Source: Oerskovia rustica (GTDB lineage: Bacteria; Actinomycetota; Actinomycetes; Actinomycetales; Cellulomonadaceae). Taken from it: a stretch of 38,782 bases of DNA. Below are positions 15,846 through 22,792 of this stretch, in pieces (the stretch's first letter is position 1; each line of letters begins with the position of its first letter). The stretch spans positions 174,424 through 213,205 of the forward strand of contig NZ_JACSQQ010000002.1 of assembly GCF_014836555.1 (NCBI RefSeq). Direction: 5' to 3'. The notes beneath the pieces were generated by a model, which was not told the DNA's origin, did no database searches, and saw only the letters and a program-made list of their open reading frames with translations. The translations under genes and the position numbers were made by a program.

Positions 15846-16436
15846 ATGGGACCCACACACGTTTTCAGGTCGACGTACGGCCGGATACTGACCGGTGCCG
15901 CAGCGCTGGTCGCGCTCGTCACCCTGGTCAGCCTCGCGACGTCGGGGGGCGTCGAAGAAGTACTGCGCTACGGCGCGTGGCCGCTGCTCGCGGTGCTGGT
16001 CGTCTGGGCGCTCTTCTGGTACCCCGAGGTCCAGGTGAGCGACGGCGAGATCGTGCTGCGCAACGTGCTGCGCACCGTGCACGTCCCGTGGCCCACCTTC
16101 CGGAGCGTGGACTCGCACCTCGCGCTCAAGGTGACCACGACGAGCGGCACCTTCACGGCGTGGGCCGCACCCGCCAGCAGCGGCTCCGTGGCGAGGCTGC
16201 GAAACCCCCGCACGGTGGACCCCAGCAAGGGCATGGTCGGTGACCGGCTGGTCAGCGGGGCCAACGCCGACGCGGTGGCGCTCGTGATCGGAGAACGCTA
16301 CGAGGCGCTGCGTTCCGCGGGGCACCTCGACGGTGACGACCACGGGCTCACGCCCCGCACGACGTGGCACGTCGCGACCGTCGCCGGCCTCGTGGTGCTC
16401 ACGACCCTCGGGGTGCTCGCGCCGCAGCTCGGCTGA
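15846..16436 (+). CDS. PH-domain-containing membrane protein
   Basis: A 196-residue protein. Two membrane segments (ILTGAAALVALVTLVSLAT and YGAWPLLAVLVVWALFWY, residues about 12-60) are followed by a bacterial PH-like domain (PEVQVSDGEIVLRNVLRTVHVPWPTF and KVTTTSGTFTAWAAP). A third membrane segment (HVATVAGLVVLTTLGVLA) lies at the C-terminus. The start is the ATG at 15846. A GAGTAT hexamer ends six bases upstream, which would fit a leaderless mRNA. The gene lies on the opposite strand between the permease and ATPase genes of a peptide transporter, with a shared terminator at its 3' end. No function is known to me for this small family. Confidence 0.88.
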   Translation: MGPTHVFRSTYGRILTGAAALVALVTLVSLATSGGVEEVLRYGAWPLLAVLVVWALFWYPEVQVSDGEIVLRNVLRTVHVPWPTFRSVDSHLALKVTTTSGTFTAWAAPASSGSVARLRNPRTVDPSKGMVGDRLVSGANADAVALVIGERYEALRSAGHLDGDDHGLTPRTTWHVATVAGLVVLTTLGVLAPQLG

Positions 16437-16442
16437 GCACGC

Positions 16443-16486
16443 CACCGGTACCGACGGCGCCCCGCGGGGGGTCGTCGGTACCGGTG
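16443..16486. terminator. Bidirectional terminator between PH-domain gene and permease gene
   Basis: A perfect 14-bp stem (16443-16456 with 16473-16486, CACCGGTACCGACG with its complement) contains an inner CCCC/GGGG pairing. It sits seven bases after the stop of the plus-strand PH gene and 17 bases after the stop of the minus-strand permease gene, so it can serve both. Confidence 0.85.
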
Positions 16487-16503
16487 ACGTGAGGCCGGTC
16501 ATG

Positions 16504-17592
16504 TCAGCTCCCGCCGCCCAGGCCGACGTGGCCACCCTGGGCCTGCATCGGGATGGTGGTCTCGTGCGAGCCGGCGGCAGCGCGGTCCATCTTCTTCTGG
16601 GAGGGGATCCGCTTCTGGCGCGGGTCGAACGCGTCGCGCAGACCGTCGCCGATGAAGTTGATGCACAGCGCGATCACGACGATGAACAGACCGGGCCACC
16701 AGAACAGCCAGGGCCGCGTCGCGAACGACGACTGGTACTGGTTGATGAGCTGGCCGAGCGAGATGTCGGGCGACTGGATGCCGAAGCCCAGGTAGCTCAG
16801 CGCGGTCTCGAGCAGGATCGCCGAGCTCATGAGCAGCGTCGTCGCGACGATGATGACACCGATCGCGTTCGGCAGGATGTGCTTGAAGATGATCCGGGTG
16901 TTCGAGGCGCCGGCCACACGGGCGGCGTCGACGAACTCCCGCTCGCGCAGGCTCAGGAACTCACCGCGCACCAGTCGGGCCAGGCTCGGCCACAGGATCA
17001 GGCCGAGGGCGGCACCGAAGATCGCCGCGCTCAAGGATCCGGCCATCTTGCCGATGACAGCACCGATGACGATGGTCGGGACCGTGATGACGAGGTCCGT
17101 GAAACGCATGAGCATGCCGTCCGTGCGACCACGGAAGAAGCCCGACAGCGAGCCGATCAGGACACCGAGCACGCAGGCGATACCGCCGATGGTGAACATG
17201 ACGCCGAGCGACGTCTGGGTGCCCTTCATGACGTAGTAGAACATGTCGTGCCCGTTCTCGTCCTGACCGAAGGGGTGCTCGCCGATGGCGAAGCCGCTCC
17301 CTCCCAGCCAGGTGGGCAGGCTCATCGTGGGCGCCCCTCCGGGGTTGATGACCTTGCCCGACCCGCCGCCCTGCGGCCACCATCCCGGGACCGGGCCGAA
17401 GCCCACCGAGGTGAAGGCGAGCAGCACGACGAAGATCAGGACCGCGAGGCCGACCATGGCGCCCTTGTGCCGGAAGAACCGGCTGCGGACGATCTGGCCC
17501 TGCGACAGGCCTTCCACGTCCTTGAGCTCGATCGCGTTCTCGATGGTGACCGAGTCCGGTTCGCCGTTCTGGGGGTTCAGAGGGGTACTCAT
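16504..17592 (-). CDS. Peptide ABC transporter permease (OppC/DppC type)
   Basis: A 362-residue inner-membrane permease of the oligopeptide/dipeptide family. After a cytoplasmic N-terminus there is KGAMVGLAVLIFVVLLAF (first membrane segment), the extracellular HPFGQDENGHDMFYYVMKGTQTSLGVM that marks the OppC group, and then five further segments. The EAA loop that contacts the ATPase is EFVDAARVAGASNTRIIFKHILPNAIG. A family-typical FIGDGLRDAFDPR precedes a Gln/Gly-rich tail. The ATG at 17592 overlaps the stop of the partner permease gene as ATGA. Confidence 0.95.
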   Translation of the reverse strand: MSTPLNPQNGEPDSVTIENAIELKDVEGLSQGQIVRSRFFRHKGAMVGLAVLIFVVLLAFTSVGFGPVPGWWPQGGGSGKVINPGGAPTMSLPTWLGGSGFAIGEHPFGQDENGHDMFYYVMKGTQTSLGVMFTIGGIACVLGVLIGSLSGFFRGRTDGMLMRFTDLVITVPTIVIGAVIGKMAGSLSAAIFGAALGLILWPSLARLVRGEFLSLREREFVDAARVAGASNTRIIFKHILPNAIGVIIVATTLLMSSAILLETALSYLGFGIQSPDISLGQLINQYQSSFATRPWLFWWPGLFIVVIALCINFIGDGLRDAFDPRQKRIPSQKKMDRAAAGSHETTIPMQAQGGHVGLGGGS

Positions 17593-19115
17593 GCGTTCAC
17601 CCGAATTCGTGGGTCGAGGGCAGCGTAGATCAGGTCCGCCACGATGTTGGCGATGATCGCGAGCGCAGCGGTGATCAGGAGGTAGGCCATGACCGGCTCG
17701 ATCTCGGCTTCCTGGAGCGAGTTGAGGAAGAGCGCACCCATGCCCGGCCGGTTGAAGATCCGCTCCGTGACGACCGCGCCACCGATGAGCGTGATGACGT
17801 CGATCGGGACGATCGTCGCGAGCGGGATCAACGAGTTGCGGAAGCCGTGGCGCATGATGACGGTTCGCTCGCTCAGCCCCTTGGCCCGAGCCGTGCGGAT
17901 GTAGTCCTGGCTCATGACCTCGAGCATGCTCGAGCGCGAGTAACGCGTGTAGCCCGCGAAGGCGACCAGGATCAGCGTCAGGGTCGGCAGCAGCAGGTGC
18001 GTGTACTGGTCGAGGACCTGCACCCAGTAGTTGCCGCCGAGGTTCGGCGTCCGGTCACCGAACGTCGCGATGGGACGCCCACCGATCGCGTTCGAGTTCA
18101 CGTACGCGGGCCAGACCTGCATGACGCGGTCGATGTAGATCATCGCCGCGATCACGAACGCCGTGATGCCACCGGTCCTCGCGGAGACACCCCAGTCGGG
18201 TCCGCGGAAGAGGAAGCCGACCAGGACGCCCACGCCGATCGCGACGATGGCGAGCCCGAACATCATGAGGTGGCTCGGGGCGACCGAGTCGAAGAAGCCC
18301 TGGAGCGGGTAGTAGAGGGCGACGCCGATGGCCACGGTCGCGAGGGCCGTGTACAGGGCACGGCGGTTGCGCAGGCCGGCAGAGACCGCCGTCAGGGCGA
18401 ACGCGAAGCCGACCCCGGTGATGGCGATCAGCACCGGGCCGAGCTGCGGATCGGCCCACCAGTCCGTGAGCTGCACGTAGAGCATGACGCCGAGCGTGGC
18501 CGCGAAGGCGAGACCGAAGGTCTGCAGCCTGCGCGTGACCGACCCGCCGATCGCGAGCACCCACAGCAGGCCCATGAGCGCCGCGACGACGATCAGGACC
18601 GGTATGGAGAGGTTGGGGTCCGCGAGGAAGTCGTTGAACCCGATGGCCCCCCACTGCTTGAGGAGGACGGCGACCCAGAACGAGGGCAGCGAGTAGAGCA
18701 GGAAGGACAGGAAGATGATCAGGTAGTCGAACGTCGCGTACTGGCGCAGGGCGCTGACGATACCGACCGAGACACCGAGGATCAGCGACAGGACCGTGGC
18801 GGCAGTCACGAGCTGCAGCGTCGAGCCGATCGCGTGCGACACGAGCGTGCCGACGTCCTGGCCCGAACGCCAGGCGACGCCGAAGTCTCCCTGGAAGACG
18901 TGGCCGAGCCACTGGAAGAAGCGCACCACGACGTTGGTGTCGAGGTTGAGCATGTCCTCGCGCGCCGCGATCTTCGCGGCCTTGTCCGCTCCGCGGTACT
19001 CCTGGAGGTCGGCCAAGGGGTCGATCGCCAGATCGACCAGGAGGTACATCATGAAGATGGCCACGAACAGCGTGGCTATGCCGGCCAGAAGGCGGCGCGT
19101 AATGAACGTCAACAC
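17589..19115 (-). CDS. Peptide ABC transporter permease (OppB/DppB type) with membrane insertion
   Basis: A 508-residue OppB/DppB-type permease; most relatives have about 310-340. The N-terminal MLTFITRRLLAGIATLFVAIF, the second and third segments (QLVTAATVLSLILGVSVGIVSA, YLIIFLSFLLYSLPSFWVAVLL) and the C-terminal half with the EAA loop IRTARAKGLSERTVIMRHGFRNSL and IGGAVVTERIFNRPGMG are canonical. Between residues about 170 and 345 lies an extra block with roughly six hydrophobic segments. The reading frame is intact through the block and codon use is unchanged. I choose the ATG at 19115. It forms an operon with the OppC-type gene; a terminator-like hairpin separates it from the lipoprotein gene upstream. 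Confidence 0.94.
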   Translation of the reverse strand: MLTFITRRLLAGIATLFVAIFMMYLLVDLAIDPLADLQEYRGADKAAKIAAREDMLNLDTNVVVRFFQWLGHVFQGDFGVAWRSGQDVGTLVSHAIGSTLQLVTAATVLSLILGVSVGIVSALRQYATFDYLIIFLSFLLYSLPSFWVAVLLKQWGAIGFNDFLADPNLSIPVLIVVAALMGLLWVLAIGGSVTRRLQTFGLAFAATLGVMLYVQLTDWWADPQLGPVLIAITGVGFAFALTAVSAGLRNRRALYTALATVAIGVALYYPLQGFFDSVAPSHLMMFGLAIVAIGVGVLVGFLFRGPDWGVSARTGGITAFVIAAMIYIDRVMQVWPAYVNSNAIGGRPIATFGDRTPNLGGNYWVQVLDQYTHLLLPTLTLILVAFAGYTRYSRSSMLEVMSQDYIRTARAKGLSERTVIMRHGFRNSLIPLATIVPIDVITLIGGAVVTERIFNRPGMGALFLNSLQEAEIEPVMAYLLITAALAIIANIVADLIYAALDPRIRVNA

Positions 19116-19229
19116 GTTGGGGTAAACCTCGCAGACGACTGAGGACTCGCGATCAGCGAGTCATTCTATTCCGCGGCCCGGCAGTCGATGCACGGCGGAT
19201 ACTGCTGGCCGGCGTGTGCAGGCACGCGC

Positions 19230-19260
19230 GAGGGCGCCGGATGGGTGCTCCGGCGCCCTC
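19230..19260 (-). terminator. Hairpin between binding-protein and permease genes
   Basis: A perfect 12-bp stem (19230-19241 with 19249-19260, GAGGGCGCCGGA with TCCGGCGCCCTC) closes a 7-base loop. It lies 92 bases after the stop of the binding protein and about 115 bases before the OppB-type start. Partial termination here would make more binding protein than permease, as is usual for such operons. Confidence 0.65.
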
Positions 19261-19294
19261 TCGTCGTCTCCGACCGAGGAGATCTTCCGCGCGC

Positions 19295-19319
19295 GGGGGG
19301 TGGGGAGCGCCCCCCCCCC
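19295..19319. repeat. G-run/C-run stem with a 10-base C homopolymer
   Basis: On the plus strand a GGGGGGTGGGG run is followed by AGCG and then ten C (19310-19319). On the minus strand this can fold as a G/C-only hairpin directly downstream of the binding-protein stop (19353). It may be part of its terminator or a slippage-prone tract. Confidence 0.6.
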
Positions 19320-19352
19320 GCCCGCGACTCGTCTCACCTGACGGAGTCGGTA

Positions 19353-21200
19353 CTACTTGCTGGCCTCGGCGTTGCCGGTCTTCCAGTCCCAGAACCCGTA
19401 GAAGATGCCCGGGGCGATCGTGAGCGGCTTGACGCCCGAGATCTTGGACTCGTTCCAGGCGGTGACGCCCGGGAACTGGAAGATGGTCACGCCGAACGCG
19501 TCGTCGACGAGGTGCTTCTCGACCTCGCCGAGGAGACGGGTCTGCTCGGCCGGGTCCGTCTCGGTCTGGAGCTGGTTGAACAGCTCGTCGACCTCGGGGT
19601 TGGAGTACCCGTAGTGGTTGTTCGTCGCGTCGGTGCGGTAGTTCGCGTCCGACTCGGTCACGGCGGTCGAGGTCGACTGCCAGCCGAAGAGCGCCGCGTC
19701 GTAGAACGACTTGGCGTTGCTCAGGTCGGTGCCCCAGTCGGTCTGGACCTGGTACGGGGCGACCGTGAAGCCCGCGAGGGCGGCCGACTCGGTGATGAGC
19801 TGCGCCTGGTTGACACGACGCGTGTTGTTGGGGTCGAACAGCAGGCGGACGGAGACGGGCGAGGTGACGCCGGCCTCGGCCAGGAGCGCCTTGGCGCCCT
19901 CGATGTCGACCTCGTCGTACTGGGACTGGCCGTTCGCGGCGACGATGTCGTCGTACGCGGGCGAGCCGGGGACCGTGGTGTACGAGTTGCGGATCTCAGC
20001 GTCCGGGTTCAGCGGCTTGATCAGGTTGTCGATGATCTGCTGACGCGGGATGGTCTTGAGGAACGCCTGGCGGACCTTCTTGGCCTTCTCGGCGTCGCCA
20101 CCGTAGGTGTTCGGGTCGAACGGCCCACCGTTGGAGAACTGCAGGTCGACGTGCTCGTACGTGCCCTCGGTCGCGGACTCGACCTTGACGCCGTCGAGAG
20201 CGCTGACCGCCGAGAGGATGTCGGCCGTGGACTGCGGGTTGATGAGGTCGACCTCACCGTTCTGCAGCGCCTGGACCTGGCCCATCGGGTCGCCGTTGTA
20301 GCGGATGGTGACCTGGTCGATGCCGGCCTTGTGCTCGCCCTTGTACTTCTCGTTGGCCTTCAGCGTGACGTACTGGTCCTTGACGAAGTCCGTCATGACG
20401 TACGCGCCGCTCGAGAGGTAGAGGTTCTCGTCGTCGGGGAGCTCGGCGTAGTTGAAGTCCTTGTTCCAGACGTTCGCGATCTTCTGCAGGCTCGCGACGT
20501 CGCCGTCCTGGATGGCCTTGACGACGGCGTCGCTCGCCTCGGTCGCGTCCTCGATGCCGAGCGCACGCTGCCCGACCACGTGGGCCGGGAGGTTCGGGGA
20601 GATCGCGGTCTCCCAGTCGGCGAAGGGCTTGGAGTACGTGAACGTGATCGAGTTGTCCTCGATGACGGGCACGTCGGTCACGAGCGAGATGCCCGGGGAC
20701 GAGGCGTCGAAGTAGACACCGGCGTCGACCTCGGCCTGGTTGGTGACCTCTCCGGTCTCCTCGTCGTACACCGGCTCGATGTTGTTGTACTTACCGGTCT
20801 GGGCGACCCACTCGAGGAGGAGGTCGGCGGGGCCGGCCGCGACGTCGTCGGACCAGCCGGCGGTGTCCGCGTAGGTGTACTTGATCGTCAGCGGGTCGTC
20901 GGAGACCTTCTCGTACGTCCCGTACGACTCGTCCTGAACCAGGTTCAGGTCCTCGTCGTAGTAGTTGAAGCCGGCACGCATGAGGTACAGCACGACGTTG
21001 TTCGCCGTGGCGTTACCGGTCATGGAGTTGCCGTTGTACGAGTAGAACGGCTGGTTCCACGCGATGTTGACGCTCTCGCTGTCGTTGATGCCCGCGCCGT
21101 CGTCGCTGTTGCCGTCGCCGGACCCACCGGCGCACGCGGAGAGCGCCAGTGCGCTCGCCGCCACGGCTGCGACAGCCGCAGACTTCCGTGAGATCTTCAA
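19353..21200 (-). CDS. Peptide-binding lipoprotein (family 5 extracellular solute-binding)
   Basis: A 615-residue substrate-binding lipoprotein of a peptide ABC importer. The signal peptide is MKISRKSAAVAAVAASALALSAC, with lipobox LSAC and the lipidated Cys at about residue 23, followed by a Gly/Asp/Ser linker. The family 5 binding fold covers about 45-605; typical segments are RAGFNYYDEDLNLV, YLSSGAYVMTDF, IRYNGDPMGQVQALQNGEVDLI and FGWQSTS. The start is a TTG at 21200 with a strong GAGGAGG site. A long inverted repeat (21218-21294) sits a few bases upstream of that site. It is the first gene of the peptide transporter set. Specificity within di- to oligopeptides cannot be told. Confidence 0.95.
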   Translation of the reverse strand: MKISRKSAAVAAVAASALALSACAGGSGDGNSDDGAGINDSESVNIAWNQPFYSYNGNSMTGNATANNVVLYLMRAGFNYYDEDLNLVQDESYGTYEKVSDDPLTIKYTYADTAGWSDDVAAGPADLLLEWVAQTGKYNNIEPVYDEETGEVTNQAEVDAGVYFDASSPGISLVTDVPVIEDNSITFTYSKPFADWETAISPNLPAHVVGQRALGIEDATEASDAVVKAIQDGDVASLQKIANVWNKDFNYAELPDDENLYLSSGAYVMTDFVKDQYVTLKANEKYKGEHKAGIDQVTIRYNGDPMGQVQALQNGEVDLINPQSTADILSAVSALDGVKVESATEGTYEHVDLQFSNGGPFDPNTYGGDAEKAKKVRQAFLKTIPRQQIIDNLIKPLNPDAEIRNSYTTVPGSPAYDDIVAANGQSQYDEVDIEGAKALLAEAGVTSPVSVRLLFDPNNTRRVNQAQLITESAALAGFTVAPYQVQTDWGTDLSNAKSFYDAALFGWQSTSTAVTESDANYRTDATNNHYGYSNPEVDELFNQLQTETDPAEQTRLLGEVEKHLVDDAFGVTIFQFPGVTAWNESKISGVKPLTIAPGIFYGFWDWKTGNAEASK

Positions 21201-21217
21201 TGTTCCTCCTCAAGGGG

Positions 21218-21294
21218 ATGGTGGGTTCCCCGTCGACGTGCTCCGCAGCAGCACTGCGCGCGGAGCTCGGCGACACTCGCGGGAGACCCACCAT
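21218..21294 (-). promoter_or_regulatory. Structured leader next to the lipoprotein ribosome binding site
   Basis: ATGGTGGGTTCCC (21218-21230) pairs with GGGAGACCCACCAT (21281-21294) through 13 pairs with one bulge. Inside, GCTCCGC (21240-21246) pairs with GCGGAGC (21260-21266). The base of the stem lies about seven bases from the GAGGAGG site (21205-21211). It could protect the mRNA 5' end or control translation; no known riboswitch class is recognised. Confidence 0.6.
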
Positions 21295-21451
21295 TGGTTT
21301 GGGGCAACGGTACCGACCAAGATGGGCGACTTCACCCGGTTGCACCTTTCGAGCGGTCGATCGTTACCGAGTTGATACTGGCCGGTACGGTGCTGTTTCC
21401 CATTCGATACCCGGAGAAACCGGTACGTAACGGACCGGAAACATGGAACGA

Positions 21452-21482
21452 GCGCCGCCCGCGTCTCACGATGCGGTGGCGC
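21452..21482 (-). terminator. Candidate ychF terminator
   Basis: A stem of about ten pairs (GCGCCGCCCGC with GCGGTGGCGC, including one G-T pair and one bulged C) closes a 10-base loop, 63 bases after the ychF stop. A smaller GGCCC-GCG-GGGCC hairpin at 21520-21532 lies nearer the stop and could act first. Confidence 0.5.
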
Positions 21483-21544
21483 CCGTCCCATATCCGGCGA
21501 ATGTGGCAGACCTCATAGCGGCCCGCGGGGCCAGGCCGAAGGGC

Positions 21545-22630
21545 TCAGACGTTGAAGCGGAACTCCACGACGTCCCCGTCGACCATGACGTAGTCCTTGC
21601 CCTCGATGCGGGCCTTGCCCGCCGCACGGGCCGCCGCCACCGAGCCGGTCTCGACGAGGTCGTCGAACGAGATGACCTCGGCCTTGATGAAGCCGCGCTC
21701 GAAGTCGGTGTGGATGACCCCGGCCGCCTGCGGAGCGGTCCAGCCCTTGCGGATCGTCCAGGCGCGCGACTCCTTGGGCCCGGCCGTGAGGTAGGTCTGC
21801 AGGCCGAGCGTGTCGAAGCCGACGCGCGCGAGCTGGTCGAGGCCCGACTCCTCCTGGCCCGTCTCGGCGAGCATCTCGGCGGCCTCCTCGGGCTCGAGCT
21901 CGACGAGCTCGGACTCGAACTTGGCGTCCAGGAAGATCGCCTGCGCCGGCGCGACGAGAGCCCGCAGCTCGGCCTTGCGGTCCTCGTCCACGAGGCCCGC
22001 GTCGTCGGTGTTGAAGACGTAGATGAACGGCTTGGCCGTCATGAGCTGCAGGCTCGCGATCTCGGCCAGGTCCAGCCCGGCGGACTTCGCGCCCTGGAAC
22101 AGGGTGATCCCCTGCTCGAGCAGCGTCTGCGCCTTCTGGGCCGCGGCGAGCAGGACGGGGTCGCCCTTCTTGATCTTGACCTCCTTCTCGAGACGCGGCA
22201 GCGCCTTCTCGAGGGTCTGGAGGTCCGCGAGGATCAGCTCGGTGCTGATGGTCTCGATGTCGTCCGCCGAGTCCGTCGAGCCCTCGACGCGGATCACGTC
22301 GGGGTCGTCGAACGCGCGGGTCACCTGGCAGATCGCGTCCGCCTCACGGATGTTCGCGAGGAACTTGTTGCCGAGCCCCTCCCCCTCGCTCGCACCCTTG
22401 ACGATGCCCGCGATGTCCACGAAGGACACGGTCGCGGGCAGGATGCGCTCGCTGCCGAAGATCTCCGCGAGCTTGTTCAGCCGCGGGTCCGGGAGGGACA
22501 CGACGCCGATGTTCGGCTCGATCGTCGCGAACGGGTAGTTCGCGGCGAGGACCTGGTTGCGCGTCAGGGCGTTGAAGAGGGTGGACTTGCCGACGTTGGG
22601 CAGGCCGACGATGCCGATTGTTAGAGCCAC
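21545..22630 (-). CDS. ychF: Ribosome-binding ATPase YchF (OLA1 family)
   Basis: A 361-residue Obg-family P-loop protein that binds ribosomes and prefers ATP over GTP. G1 is GIVGLPNVGKSTLFNAL and G3 is VSFVDIAGIVKGASEGEGLGN. The usual NKxD of GTPases is replaced by NTDD, as expected for the YchF branch. A coiled-coil region (residues about 140-200) and a C-terminal TGS domain (WTIRKGWTAPQAAGVIHTDFERGFIKAEVI) complete it. The start is the GTG at 22630. There is no ribosome site, but a TAGACT -10 hexamer ends eight bases upstream, so the mRNA is probably leaderless. The gene stands alone. Confidence 0.97.
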   Translation of the reverse strand: MALTIGIVGLPNVGKSTLFNALTRNQVLAANYPFATIEPNIGVVSLPDPRLNKLAEIFGSERILPATVSFVDIAGIVKGASEGEGLGNKFLANIREADAICQVTRAFDDPDVIRVEGSTDSADDIETISTELILADLQTLEKALPRLEKEVKIKKGDPVLLAAAQKAQTLLEQGITLFQGAKSAGLDLAEIASLQLMTAKPFIYVFNTDDAGLVDEDRKAELRALVAPAQAIFLDAKFESELVELEPEEAAEMLAETGQEESGLDQLARVGFDTLGLQTYLTAGPKESRAWTIRKGWTAPQAAGVIHTDFERGFIKAEVISFDDLVETGSVAAARAAGKARIEGKDYVMVDGDVVEFRFNV

Positions 22631-22638
22631 GGGGCCTG

Positions 22639-22644
22639 AGTCTA
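22639..22644 (-). promoter_or_regulatory. -10 box of a leaderless ychF promoter
   Basis: TAGACT on the minus strand lies eight bases upstream of the GTG start, which puts the transcription start at or next to the start codon. No clear -35 is visible. The same hexamer precedes ispH at a similar distance. Confidence 0.5.
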
Positions 22645-22698
22645 CGCCGAGCGACCGCGCGCGCCGCTCGCACCGGAGCAGGCGGTCGGCAGGCAGAC

Positions 22699-22778
22699 GG
22701 CCCGACGGCGCCGCCCGCCCCGGGCGGCCACGTGCACTGCTGCACGGGCGCGCCTTGGGCGAGCGGCGCCGTCGGGCC
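22699..22778 (-). terminator. Long cruciform-like terminator of the ABC-2 exporter operon
   Basis: A perfect 16-bp inverted repeat (22699-22714 with 22763-22778, GGCCCGACGGCGCCGC with its complement) encloses two smaller possible stems: CCGCCCG/CGGGCGG at 22711-22727 (alternative to the outer stem) and GTGCA/TGCAC at 22732-22745. It starts 14 bases after the permease stop. Both arms are copies of the dispersed GGCGCCGTCGGGC element in opposite orientation. Confidence 0.75.
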
Positions 22779-22792
22779 GCTGCGGGAGACGC

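Larger units (their letters stand above)
21201..21544. other. Intergenic region between peptide-binding lipoprotein gene and ychF
   Basis: 344 bases without a gene. It holds the leader hairpin of the lipoprotein gene (21218-21294), its presumed promoter somewhere in 21295-21450 (I see no convincing -35/-10 pair) and two candidate ychF terminators (21452-21482 and 21520-21532). Short frames here have no ribosome site and no family resemblance. Confidence 0.7.

Noticed and set aside
19188-21191. A 667-codon plus-strand frame over the peptide-binding lipoprotein
   Set aside because: It is a shadow of a strongly recognised lipoprotein and has no motif of its own.
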